In this document: positions 11,046 to 22,192 of the stretch, piece by piece
How the letters are laid out: each line of letters starts with the position of its first letter
How positions within the stretch are numbered: the first letter of the stretch is position 1
Source: Desulfothermus okinawensis JCM 13304
Lineage (GTDB): Bacteria; Desulfobacterota; Desulfovibrionia; Desulfovibrionales; Desulfothermaceae
Assembly: GCA_001311565.1 (NCBI GenBank)
Contig: BBBM01000001.1
Span: forward strand, 121,695-185,694
Reading direction: 5' to 3'
Length of the DNA: 64,000 nt
Notes under the pieces: generated by a model
Databases searched by the model: none
The model's input: the letters and a program-made list of their open reading frames with translations, nothing else
What the model was told of the DNA's origin: nothing
Position numbers and translations under genes: made by a program

Positions 11046-12328
11046 ATGAATATCGTCAAAACTCTTATATCCATAGTAACAGTAGTTCTAGGCACATTCC
11101 TATTTTTTTTAAATAATGCCATATCTCAACCTATTACAATAATTCCCCACAAATATCTTCCAAAACATTTCTTTGTTGTGGATAAAAACAAACAAAGGCT
11201 TTATTTAATAGAATACAATGGCACAATTAATATAATCACAACAGTACCCTGTTCCACAGGGGCAAATAACGGAGATAAATTTTCCCAAGGCGATGAAAAG
11301 ACCCCTGAAGGTATATATTTTCTGACAAAAAAAAATCCACCGTCCTCTGGACTTTGTTCTTTATGGAAATCTGGCTTATGCCACTGACTACCCAAATCCA
11401 ATTGATAAATTGTTTGATAAAGATGGAGGAGGTATATGGCTTCATGGAAGGGGGAAAAAAACTTGTTCCATATGATACAAAGGGATGCATAGCAATTAAA
11501 ACATCAACATTAAAAAAGTTAGGGGCCTTTATCAAGCCACACCTAACACCAATTCTAATTGGATCCAAAGTAATCCAACAAAATCAAAATAAATATATAG
11601 TAAGAGAGATAAATGATATTCAAGAAAAAAATAAATAAATGGATAAAGGATTGGGAAAATAAAGACCGTGAATTTTTTACCTTCTATGATCCCCTATCCT
11701 TTAGTAAGACCGCACGAATACCATTTAAAAAAAATTCATGGATCAAAAACTTTTTTTATTTTAAAAAAAATATAAATGGATTGATATTTTTATTTCTGAT
11801 CTCAAAATATTACAAGGACCATACTATGTTGTGACGTACTTTTTTGAGCTTTACAGGAGTCCAAAATTTTTATCACAGGGCTTAAAAAAAATATATTGGA
11901 TGAAAATAAATGGAAACTATAAGATAGTGGCATCCAAATGGATAAATTTACCTATTAATTTAGAGGCATCATATCTAAGCTATCATTCTGACAAAATTAT
12001 AAATTTTTTTAAAAGAATGGAAACATGTATGGGAACAAAAAAAATTATGAGCTTTATGCTCAATTTTATGATAAAAATGCCAAACAAAATAAACTTAAAG
12101 GAATTAAATCCATTTTGAACCACAAAAAAAAGGATCTGGGACAATAGTTCTAAAATAAAAATCAATATTAGAAATATAAATATATCCCTCCATAAAAAGG
12201 GATTTGTAATAAGATTTTTACAGGAATATCAAAGTCAAAAACATAATGATATTGGTGTGAAGACCATAATTGTTTATCCATTAAAAGACACTTACAAAAT
12301 ACTATTGGAAACATGGTCACCCCTATGA
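11046..12328 (+). CDS. YkuD-fold L,D-transpeptidase/L,D-carboxypeptidase with two NTF2-like domains (Csd6/Pgp2-like)
   Basis: Residues 1-28 form a signal anchor or signal peptide (LISIVTVVLGTFLFFLNNAIS), so the enzyme acts in the periplasm. The YkuD domain (about 45-165) starts FFVVDKNKQRLYLIE, with the catalytic pair His in WLHGRGK near residue 131 and Cys in TKGCIAI near 147. Two NTF2/SnoaL-like domains follow, about 190-315 (NKWIKDWENKDREFFTFY) and 320-425 (WKHVWEQKNYELYAQFYD, ending LLETWSPL). This order matches Csd6/Pgp2 of Helicobacter/Campylobacter, except those have one NTF2 domain. Csd6/Pgp2 cut the terminal D-Ala from tetrapeptides; whether this one cuts or crosslinks is inference. 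Six or so homopolymer frameshifts occur (11325, 11710, 11760, 11885, 12005, 12030, 12120). The stop TGA overlaps the next gene's ATG as ATGA, indicating translational coupling. Confidence 0.8.
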
Positions 12329-14042
12329 GAGCCTCTATATTTATAACATTTTTTTTGATCCTTGGGTTCAATTGTTATGGAAGCACCTTGAGAGAAGTTG
12401 TTTTTTTTAGAAATACCAGTTTTCCCCTTAAATGCTATTTTTTAAAAGGAGAGAGCAAAGGCCCTACTATTATGGTTCAAGGAGGTATACAAGGGGATGA
12501 AATCAGCGGCATAATTACTGCAGAAACACTGGTTCATTCAAAAGTTAAAAAAAGGCAATTTAATAGTAGTACCCAGGGCCAATGTCCCATCTCTGTTATC
12601 TTACTTAAGGGGAATTAACGTAGATCTTAATAGAAGATTTGATAAATATTACAATAAATTCTATGAAGATCACCTTGCCAGAGCCATAAAACTTGTGGCT
12701 TCTTTTAGTGATGGGCTTGTTCATCTCCATGAAGGATCTGGATTCTATAGCTCGGTCTATATTGATGAGTTGAGAAATCCAGAAAGATACGGCCAATCCT
12801 TTATTATTGATACTAAAAATTACAGAAATAATATTTTGCTTGGATACACCGCCAAAACAGCAGTTTCCAAACTGAACCAGTTAATAAAAAAAACAAAAAA
12901 CTATCTATTTAAAATTTTCGATATGGAAACAATCTCTCCAACTACAAGATATCCTGAACAAAAAAAATCATTTAGTTATTATACCCTCACAAAGTTAGAA
13001 AAACCTGCCTTTGCAATAGAAGTTAGCAAAGATATAAAAGATACTAAATGGAAAACAAAAATCCAGTTAAGGGCATGTAAATTTGTACTTTCAGAGCTTG
13101 GTGTAAATGTTGAGCTATCAGATGTGAGAAATTATTTTAACTCAAGGGAAAACATTATCAAAAAAAATTAAAATATTATTAGATGGGGAAGATGTAACAA
13201 ACAAAAAAAAGCTCAAGCTTTTTCCATTATCTAAATTTTCATTGAACACTCTAAATCTTAATAATGAGTTTGGTTTAGCGATTGGTATTTCATACAGTAA
13301 TATCAGGGAATTAAACCTGCTTACATTAAATGGTATCCCCCACTCAAAAGAAAAAAAAGTGTATTTTTGAGTATTGACGGAAAAAAAAGTAAAAAAAATG
13401 GACTATCAACACTTATAATAAAAATAGATGTATTTATCCAAAAAAACAACAATATCTTTGTCTGCCAAGTAAATAACCAACTCCTGTTTGTCCCAAAGGG
13501 AGAGACCCTATATGCCTATGAAGGAGATAGATTAGTTCTTTTAGGATTATTAAATGGATCAGGAGATGAGGTAATAAACTTAAAGGGATACTTGACAAGG
13601 GCAGGAAAAAAATTCAGGACAGGATTTATACAGCGATATCATATTAAACAAAGATTTTTTTTATTTCAAGATACATAAGCACATTAAAAGATCAAAAGTC
13701 GTGGACTTGTGATGTTGTGGTAGAGGATCATGGGAAGTCTAATTTGTCCTTTAAAATAGTCGTCCATCCCATACCCAAACCATACCTTCAGCTAAAAAAA
13801 TGAAAAAAAACAGCTTATTATATCTCTTGACTCTTCTAGTAAAATAAGGTTACCACATGGTCTATACCATGTACGATTAATTCCATGGTGTATAAATAAT
13901 AGGGTTGTAGTGCTAAAGGATAGATATCCCCTGGAAGAAAAGGATATTTTTTTCCATCAAAAAGGGTGAAAATGTAAGTCTTGTGGTCATAGATACTAAT
14001 CTAGCAAAAATAAAGGGAAAAATAACTGTAACTGGCATCTAA
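12325..14042 (+). CDS. M99-family metallocarboxypeptidase (Csd4/Pgp1-like) with C-terminal beta domains
   Basis: This is a periplasmic zinc carboxypeptidase of the Csd4/Pgp1 type, which trims peptidoglycan tripeptides to dipeptides. The start at 12325 overlaps the upstream stop and gives a signal peptide MRASIFITFFLILGFNCYGS; an alternative ATG is at 12313. Zinc-site residues match the unusual Csd4 set: Gln and Glu in QGGIQGDE (residues about 52-59), where ordinary M14 enzymes have HxxE, and His in HLHEGSGFY near 132. VDLNRRF holds the M14 Asn-Arg substrate motif and FAIEVSK near 230 holds the catalytic Glu. Residues 290-570 form two further beta-rich domains (KIKILLDGEDV; GETLYAYEGDRL; ENVSLVVIDT), as in Csd4. 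Frameshifts occur near 12550, 13160, 13352, 13655, 13800 and 13945. A TIM-barrel gene follows at 14061. Confidence 0.8.
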
Positions 14043-14060
14043 AGACAAGAGGGGCTCATA

Positions 14061-14883
14061 ATGGTTAAGTATTTTGTAAACCTCCCTTTAAGATATATAT
14101 ATAGGGACAAGACCTATCTTGAATATTTTATTTCCCACAAAATTAACCCTGAGCTGGGTGTTGATGCCATTTCAATAGATCAAATAAATGAGAAGTGGCA
14201 TATGGAGACTGCCAGTAAGATCTTCAATGCTGGTCTTGTGTGTTCCATACATTTACCTTTTCACGATTTACAACCTGGAAGTATAGATGATTATATACTA
14301 GAAGCCACCAGGAAGAGACTTATATCTGCACTAAAAGTTGCCAAGATATATAGGCCCAAGTACATGGTAGGCCACGCCAATTTTATTCCCCTTTACCTGG
14401 AGCTATTTTCCACATGGCTAAAAAGGGCAATAGAAACCTGGGAACTGGTGCACAATGAGTGGCCAGATCATCCCCCATTATATCTAGAAAATGTAAGGGA
14501 ATATGATCCCCGTCCTTTATCTGATCTTTTTTTCAGAACTAAACCACCTGAATGTAAAATTCTGTTTTGATGTGGGGCATTGGGCCAGCTACAGTGGTGG
14601 CATGAGATATCAAAATATGTCTTTGTGGATACAGACCATGGCTCCTTATTTAAGACACATGCACCTACACGACAATGATGGTGTAGCAGACAAACACCTC
14701 GGCCTAGGAGTTGGAAGCATTCCCTGGTCTGAGCTCTTTGCTGGATTGGAACTATTAGACCTAGCTCCTACATTCACCTTGGAACCCCATACAAAAGAGG
14801 ACCTGGAACACTCATGGAAATTTATAAAAAAAACATCCATCATGTTTAGCAGATTGGGAATCAAAAAAATCTGCTATACCTGA
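14061..14883 (+). CDS. Sugar phosphate isomerase/epimerase-like TIM-barrel protein
   Basis: This matches the AP endonuclease 2/xylose isomerase-like TIM-barrel superfamily. Seen: CSIHLPFHDLQPGS near residue 75, YMVGHANFIP near 110, PPLYLENVREYDPRPLSDLF (metal-ligand Glu in LEN) near 150, FCFDVGHWASY (Asp and His ligands) near 170, RHMHLHDNDGVADKHLGLGVGSIPW near 205 and FTLEPHTKEDL near 245. These are the typical divalent-metal residues of the fold. Length is about 273 residues. There is one frameshift, in the T7 run near 14528. The substrate cannot be told. It follows the two cell-wall genes on the same strand with an 18-bp gap, but no functional link is evident. Confidence 0.75.
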
Positions 14884-15004
14884 GTTACACAATTAAAAGA
14901 GATCCTACCTTCCCATTCTATTTATTGGACAATAGAGCTAAATCTTTTCATTGGCAGATTATAAGGGAAGCGGGTATATCTTTGCTACATCTGATGAATC
15001 CACT

Positions 15005-15852
15005 TTAAATCTGCCTCGCCAATGTTTGGGTAGGAAAGAGAACAAACGGCTGTCCCATTTCATAAGATACGAGTGTAGAAGTAAATTTTTTTCTGCTTTT
15101 TACTTTAGAATATTTTAAGTCCCCCACAATGGTGATTTCTAAGACTCAACTGAATACGAATCTGGTGTTTGCGTCCTGTTTTTATCAAAACAGCAACAAG
15201 ACTGTATCCCTGGGTGTTTTTTTAGGGTCTTAATGAAACTAATAGCCTCTACCCTCTTTTTTTTGCTATCTCGGTGCTCAATAAAGTTATCCTTGATCAT
15301 GGACCAATTGTCCCATTGGGTATTCCCTTGTACCCATGCAAGATATATTTTCTGAATCCTATTTGACAAAAATAGATTTTGTAGGTGTTTTAAATATTCA
15401 AAGGTCTTTGCCACAATAATGATACCAGATGTCTCTTTATCGAGCCTATGTACCAAAAAGGGAGTATTTTCTGGATATTCTCTCTTTAACCTGTGAAATA
15501 AACTATCTTCAATATTCTTCCCAGGCTGAGTGGCTAAATTAGGTGGTTTGTATAACACCAAAAACTCTTTGTCCTCATGTATTTTCTTTAAAACAAAAGG
15601 ATTTTGATCCTGTTCATCCAATATGTTCCTCTTATCTATTTTAAATGGAGGTATACGTACAACCTGTCCCTTCTCCAGCCTGTCAAAGGGTTTTGCCCTT
15701 TTTCCATCTACCCTAACTTGCCCTGTCCTGATCCACTTCATTAATGCCGATCTAGGAACCTGTTTATCCAACAAATCCTCTAAAAATTGAAATAGCTTCC
15801 TTCCACTAGATCTGCTATTTACTTTAATATGCCTAATTTTTGAGTTGTCCAT
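15005..15852 (-). CDS. RluA-family 23S rRNA pseudouridine synthase
   Basis: The N-terminal S4 RNA-binding domain (FLEDLLDKQVPRSALMKWIRTGQVRVDG) is followed by the catalytic domain with the signature PFLVHRLDKETSGIIIVAKT, whose Asp in HRLDKETSG is the nucleophile. Reading past frame breaks near 15225 and 15175 recovers the conserved KTGRTHQIR motif and a C-terminus ending LARQI at 15005. The order S4-RLDxxTSG-RTHQIR is that of RluC/RluD-type enzymes; which uridines it modifies is not decidable. The next gene (DUF47) ends 4 bp upstream of its start on the same strand, so the phosphate-uptake genes and this one may share a transcript. Confidence 0.85.
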
Positions 15853-15855
15853 GGA

Positions 15856-16474
15856 CTAATAGGTCTTAATTATAATATCCAACAGGATATTATTTGTTGA
15901 TTTGATTTGTTTAGCGAGCTCAAGGAGCCGGTGAAATACTTCCCTTAATTTAAATCGATAAGATATTTCCCTATCTGATTCAGAGAGGTCTTTTATGGCT
16001 TCAAAATAGAGATGTTGTAGATTATTTAATAACAAATTAGACCTTATTGCAGCTTCCCTTGATAGATTTGGACGCTCTTTTAGATGTTTTATGGAATCAT
16101 TTAATTTAGAAGATGCATGCATCAAGTTATTAGAAATCATCTGCATATATTGATTTGGCTTCACTTCCAATACTTCAATTTCCTCTACTATTATCTTGGC
16201 CAAATCCATTACATCGTCAATTGAGCGTGATAGGGAATATATATCTTTTCTATCAATTGGAGTTATAAAAGTCTGGTTTAGGTCATCAACAATAAACCTT
16301 CTGTATTCGTCTGCGTCATGTTCTAACTGGCAAAGCTTGTCCACTGCATCATGTTGATATATCTTAAAATAATCATTTAATAGTTTTAAACCATCATGTG
16401 TCTTTTCCATCTGCATGCTAAGCAACTTAAAAAAAATCCCATTTTTTTTTCTTAGAAAATCTAAATAGAGTCAT
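15856..16474 (-). CDS. DUF47/PhoU-like Pit accessory protein
   Basis: This is an all-alpha DUF47 (PhoU-domain) protein, typically the cytoplasmic partner of Pit phosphate transporters. Reading through a T9 run near 16445 gives the N-terminus MTLFRFSKKKKWDFFKLLSM. Further on are LEHDADEYRRFIVDDLNQTFITPIDRKDIYSLSRSIDDVMDL, the classic family block (residues about 50-95), and LREVFHRLLELAKQIKSTNN near the end. The start ATG at 16474 overlaps the pit stop codon as ATGA. Length is about 206 residues, normal for the family. Confidence 0.85.
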
Positions 16475-17546
16475 ATAAAATTCCCATGAATATTTTTATT
16501 TTTTTTCATTACTAAGTACATGCTAGTCTGATCCAATTTAAAGAAATAAGCAATCAACCAATAAAGTAAAATGGCACCAAGGCAAACCACTGGTATTGTA
16601 ATGAACCAGGCAAGAAATATGTCCTTTGCCACCTCCCATCTCACCTGTTTAAATCTATGGGCCGCGCCAACACCCATAATAGATGAACTCATAATCTGGG
16701 AAGTACTCACAGGGCTTCCAAAAAGACCCGATAAATAAATAACTGTCCCAGCAGCCAGCTGGGAATTAAAGGAGTGAATTGGCTCCAGGTTGAATATCCT
16801 AAATCCAATAGTCTTAATAAGTCTCCACCCACCACTCAAAACACCCAAGGATATAGCCAATCCACAACCATAGATAATCCAATTGGGTACATAAAAATGG
16901 TCTATTACACCGTAGCTAGCAAGCACCAGTGCTATTAGTCCCATTGATTTCTGGGCATCATTGGTCCCGTGGGATGCACCTAAAAAAACCCATACTAAGG
17001 AGTTGTATGTGTTTAATAAAATTGTTTATAGAAGGAGGAAAGTTAGCAAAAAGTCTAAAAGACAACCTGGTCAATAAAAAAACCAACAAGCATACCAACA
17101 ATTGGTGTTATAAACATGACCAATATAACCTTAAATAATAATATATTCCAATTGATCACACTTATCCCATATGCTCCAATGCCTCCACCAACAAGACCAC
17201 CTATTAGAGCGTGGGAGGAACTTGACGGTAGTGCAAGCACCCAGGTAACCACATTCCACAAAAGGGCACAAAACACTCCGCTAAAAATAAGAGCCAAGGA
17301 GACATATGAACCATGCTCTACAACTGAAGGATCAATAATACCCTTTCCAATTGTCTTAGCAACAGCAGTACCCAAGAATACAACCCCCAAAAATTCAAAT
17401 ATACTTGCCCATATAAGGGCCCTCTTGGGCTTCATTGATCTTGAAGCTATAATAGTTGCAACAACATTACAACCATCATGGAAACCATTAACAAAAGTAA
17501 AAGTAAAAATCAGTCCTATAACTGTGTACAAAAATATGGTATCCAT
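16471..17546 (-). CDS. pit: PiT-family inorganic phosphate transporter
   Basis: This is an inner-membrane low-affinity phosphate (or divalent-metal phosphate) symporter. The first PiT signature NGFHDGCNVVATIIASR appears near residue 20 and the second, GASHGTNDAQKSMG, near 190 across the frameshift at 16983. Strings such as ALPSSSSHALIGGLVGGGIGAYG and GSPVSTSQIMSSSIMGVGAAHR are the duplicated family motifs. There are about ten hydrophobic segments and a length near 355 residues. One frameshift lies near 16990 and an A-run near 17040 needs care. It is translationally coupled to the DUF47 gene. Confidence 0.9.
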
Positions 17547-17662
17547 ACAAACTCCTCAGCTGGTTGGATACATTTATTTAATCTCACTAGTCAATAGCTA
17601 TGGAACAGTAAATTGTCACCTGCACAAAAAAAATGATAGACAAACATCTACCACAACAAATC

Positions 17663-17691
17663 TTGCTATAAAAAGAAATCTATACTATAAA
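17663..17691 (+). promoter_or_regulatory. Candidate sigma-70 promoter for the TPR-like gene
   Basis: TTGCTA at 17663-17668 and TATAAA at 17686-17691 are separated by exactly 17 bp. They lie 34 bp before the ATG at 17725, which has an AGGAGG site at 17711-17716. The position is right for the first gene of a rightward unit divergent from pit. Confidence 0.55.
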
Positions 17692-17724
17692 TATACAAAC
17701 CCAAAAAAACCAGGAGGGAAAAAA

Positions 17725-18517
17725 ATGTTAAAAAAAACAGTAAGTTTAGTAATTTTGTTTTTACTGATTGGTCAGTCAACCCATATTTTTGCAAAATCTA
17801 TAGAAGGTCTAAAGCATGCTGATGCCCTTTACCAGAAGTACTTAGAGACAAACAATTTAGAAGTATTAAAACAAGCACTTGATGATTACAAAAAAACTAG
17901 CTGACCAAAATCCTTCAAGCTATGAAGTCAATTGGAAAACTGCAATGGCCTGCAGGGAATATGCAGAAGATTCAAAAAAACAATATCTAAAAAAATTGGA
18001 AAGAAATTTGTAAAAAAATTTGGGAAAATGGGAATGAAATATGCTGAAAAGGCCATAAAACTTAATCCCAATGGTGTTGAAGGTTATTTTTACTATGGAC
18101 TCTGCGTTGGAAACTATTCAGACGGAGTATCCATACTCACCGCCCTGAGGGAAGGCCTAAAAGGCAAAACCCAGCATGCCTTTGAAACTGCATATAAAAT
18201 AAATAAAAAGTACTTAGATGGAACACCAATAGTTGCTTTGGGACGATTCTGGGAAGTTCTACCGTGGTTTGCTGGAAGAAACAAAAATAAAGCTCTGAAA
18301 TTGTACCAAGAAGCTTATAAAATTATGCCAGAGGATTCAAAATATCGGCCTGAACTATTATATTACCTTGGCAATTTATTGGTAGACACAAACAAGGATA
18401 AAAAAAAGAGGTCTAAAACTCTTGCAACTGGCTGCCAAGTCTAAAGATCCATATTTCAGTAAACTTGCGGCAAAAGCCCTTGAAAAGTACAAAAAAATAA
18501 AGTTGACGTATGGTTAA
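17725..18517 (+). CDS. Exported TPR-like repeat protein
   Basis: The N-terminus MLKKTVSLVILFLLIGQSTHIFAKS is a Sec signal peptide, so the protein is periplasmic. The body is helical with TPR-like units: LKHADALYQKYLETNN, MKYAEKAIKLNPNGVEGYFYYGLCVG, ALREGLKGKTQHAFETAYKIN, and KALKLYQEAYKIMPEDSKYRPELLYYLG. The N-P-x-x-x-E-G-Y-F-Y turn is similar to TRAP-transporter TatT-type proteins, but no dct/tat genes adjoin. Frameshifts occur at A7 runs near 17888, 18012 and 18398. The stop TAA at 18515 ends ...YKKIKLTYG. Function unknown; a scaffold role is a guess. Confidence 0.7.
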
Positions 18518-18582
18518 AAATTTAACATCCTTCAAAGTGAACCACATATATGAAAAAAACCTTTTGTTAAATTGGAGTTTCA

Positions 18583-20157
18583 ATGAAAAGGGAAAGATTG
18601 AAGGATTTAATTGAGTTGGATGAAGATCTATTGGAGTTATTAATAAAAAGGACTCTAATCTATTCGAGTTATTTAAAAGAGAGAAAGAAAAAAAACGCAC
18701 CCATTTCAGACAGTGAATTGGAAGGCAGTCTATGGAAGATCTGGAGTAATAAAACTAAGAACCTCTCCATTAACCCAAAGACACTTAGGGCGTTATATAA
18801 TCAGTTTAATAATTTGGCCTATGAATTGGCAGAAAAGGAAGAGGAAAAGACTTTTAAACTAAGGCCATATACACATAAGCCTGTCAGCATAGACCTTTCA
18901 GGCCCATTTGACATATACCTTACTAGATTTTTTTATTTATTTGGCTGCATTAAAAAAACTTCCCCATAGAGATTAAACACCTTGTACTAAATGATTCAAT
19001 TTACCAGTTAATAAAGGCATTGAATGCACTTGGCTCTTCATTTACGTGGGATCGGGATCAACTTTATAGAAAACAGGGTGGTGCTCTGGCTTTCAACAAA
19101 AAGGCCATTTTTACAGGGGAGGATGAACTAAACCTTTATTTACTCATCTTTGCAGCCATATCAAGTCCTGGGATATGTAAATTTACTGGGGATTCAAACC
19201 TAAAGTCTTTGGATCTGAGACCACTTTTTTTCCCTACTCCCCCAAATGGGATCCAGGATTGCTCCCCTCATACCAGGGAGTTATGGCCTACCCATAAGAA
19301 TTGAAGCAACAGGCACAATAAATGACACCCTCATTGTACCAGAGGAAATTCCAGATCCAGCCTTTTTTTGCCCTATTGATATCCACGGTTGTTTACAATT
19401 TAGATAAAATCACTATATCCGTCCCCAACAGGAACTTAAATAATCTGTTTATTGATAGAATATTTTTTATATTCAATTTGCTGGGAATTGAATTTATCGT
19501 AGGTAAGGACCAAATCACAGTATTTCCCACACAAAGCCATAAAATGGACATGTACCATATTCTCGATCCTGAGCTAAGTTCATATTTACTTGCAACAGTG
19601 ATAATTTGTGGAGGTGAAGCTAAAATAGCAGGCTCATATCCCGTAAATTTTACAGATGGATCCCTTTTTCTTAAACTTTTAAAGTCCATTAATGCAAATA
19701 TCATTATTGAAAAAGACAAAATATTGTTAAAATCAGGAAACAAAAAAATTGGATTTTTTTAAAATTAAATCTAAAAGGATATGATAGACTTCTACCCCTT
19801 GCAGTGTCCTTGGGAGTACTGGCGAACAAGGCAGAGATTAACGGTATCCCCTCATCCGAACATGAGAACCTTAGATACATTTTAACTGCTCTTAACATGG
19901 AATTTGAATTATCAGGAGACAAGCTATCTATTTACAAAAAAGGAAACAAAAAAACAAAAAGGGAAATAGAAATTTTCTCCCCTACTCCCAGCTGGAGCAT
20001 TGCCTTGTCTTTAATCTCTTTAATGGGGTATGAAATACTATTGAAAAATCCTGGAGAAATAACAAAATTGTGGCCAACCTATTGGACTTATTTTAAATCA
20101 CTACCAACAATCAAAAACATATCCCCAAAAAAAGGAGGAAAAACAAGGTGTGTCTAA
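18583..20157 (+). CDS. EPSP-synthase-fold (AroA-like) protein with N-terminal chorismate-mutase-like helices
   Basis: Residues 1-90 (LKDLIELDEDLLELLIKR then RALYNQFNNLAYEL) look like an AroQ-type chorismate mutase helical domain. From about 105 onward the protein has the two-lobe EPSP-synthase pattern: KFTGDSNLKSLDLRPLF, LPIRIEATGTINDT, HILDPELSSYLLATVIICGGEAKIAGSYP, LLKSINANI, PLAVSLGVLANKAEINGIP and WSIALSLISLMGYEILLKNPGEITKLWP. The usual catalytic signatures are not visible: no PSKS near the start of the lobe, KETDR replaced by SEHENLR, and DHR replaced by PSW. So the fold is supported but EPSP synthase activity is doubtful. Frameshifts occur near 18955, 19235, 19370 and 19755. It may be a distinct AroA-like subfamily rather than a decayed gene, since long blocks remain coherent. 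Confidence 0.6.
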
Positions 20158-20400
20158 AAAACCAAAAAGACGAATCCTTGTATCAGGAGATAAAAAAAAT
20201 TGGATGAGGAAATAAAGGAACTCTTCAGGAAAAAGCAAGAAATACAGAATAGATGGAAAAAGTTATTAATGGAAGAAGACCTTTCCAAAGGAAAGGTATA
20301 CGCAAAAGAAATACATGAGCTTATGCAAGAAAAGCTTATGCTGGAAGTTGAGATAGATTACAAGCAGAAAAAGAAAAACAGACTTCTTTTTGATGTTTAA
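20150..20400 (+). CDS. Small charged coiled-coil protein of unknown function
   Basis: A GTG start at 20150 follows an AAAAGGAGG site at 20130-20138 and overlaps the last codons of the AroA-like gene. After removing one A from the run near 20196 the product is about 82 residues: a basic start SKKPKRRILVSGDK, then a Lys/Glu-rich helix (DEEIKELFRKKQEIQNRWKK ... AKEIHELMQEKLMLEVEID) ending KKKNRLLFDV. It is likely a coiled coil. I do not recognise the family. Its last 22 codons are duplicated 1.7 kb downstream at 22053-22118. Confidence 0.5.
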
Positions 20401-20474
20401 AAAAATCACATTATACTAAATCCCTTACCCCCACTTAAAATATATAAATAATCTGACAAAAGTCACCCACAAAT
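20334..20474. repeat. Direct repeat, copy 1 (left of DUF4143 gene)
   Basis: About 141 bp running from the 3' end of the small coiled-coil gene into its downstream spacer. It matches 22053-22192 at roughly 90 percent with one 1-bp gap. On the minus strand it still encodes the last residues of the DUF3786 protein (LLSDYLYILSGGKGFSIM) but is interrupted by a TGA, so this copy carries vestigial ends of both flanking genes. Confidence 0.85.
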
Positions 20475-20513
20475 TCGAACCATTTTATTTTCTTTTTCTT
20501 ATTCATATTCCTC

Positions 20514-21682
<1,169 letters not shown>

Positions 21683-22052
21683 CTCCCAATCCTCAAATTT
21701 AGTGATTTAAATCGAAAAATATTATAGAATTTTGTGATCTTATCCACTTTATATACAACTATATAATAATGTCAACGATTTTTCAGCAAAGAACCTCTTA
21801 GTGAGCACTCTTTTTATAACTAACTAAACTTATTTAAACAGGCGTAATTCACTTCTTGAGACGGCCACCTAGGCATTCAAAGATAAATACCTAATTAAAT
21901 AAAAATTTTTTAGTTTGCATCTTGTGAATACATAAAGAAATTAGCCAGGAGATTAAACCAATCTTCTCCACTTTCCAAAAGGTGGATGGGAAAATCAAAA
22001 GTGAGCCTCTTAAAAATAAAAAAGATAAATGGGAGCACTTTCAAATCCATAG
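21683..22052. other. Spacer with truncated coding remnant
   Basis: About 370 bp lie between the DUF4143 start and repeat copy 2. The right half (from about 21925) is an open plus-strand frame without a start codon that runs KEISQEIKPIFSTFQKVDG ... DKWEHFQIHR directly into the duplicated 3' end of the small coiled-coil gene (LMLEVEIDYRQKKKNRLLFG). It looks like a chimeric relic. I see nothing else in the left half beyond AT-rich DNA. Confidence 0.45.
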
Positions 22053-22192
22053 GCTTATGCTGGAAGTTGAGATAGATTACAGGCAGAAAAAGAAAAATAG
22101 ACTTCTTTTTGGCATTTAAAAAATCACATTATACTAAATCCCTTGCCCCCACTTAAGATGTATAAATAATCAGATAGAAGCCATCCACAAAT
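22053..22192. repeat. Direct repeat, copy 2 (right of DUF4143 gene)
   Basis: Partner of 20334-20474. This copy contains the intact 3' end of the DUF3786 gene on the minus strand and a plus-strand copy of the coiled-coil gene's last 22 codons with mostly conservative changes (K to R, DV to GI). The ancestral order was therefore probably small gene facing DUF3786 across a short spacer. Confidence 0.85.

Noticed and set aside
17116..17904. Long plus-strand frame overlapping pit and the TPR-like gene
   Set aside because: Its first two thirds are antisense to pit; only the part from ATG 17725 with its ribosome-binding site is real.
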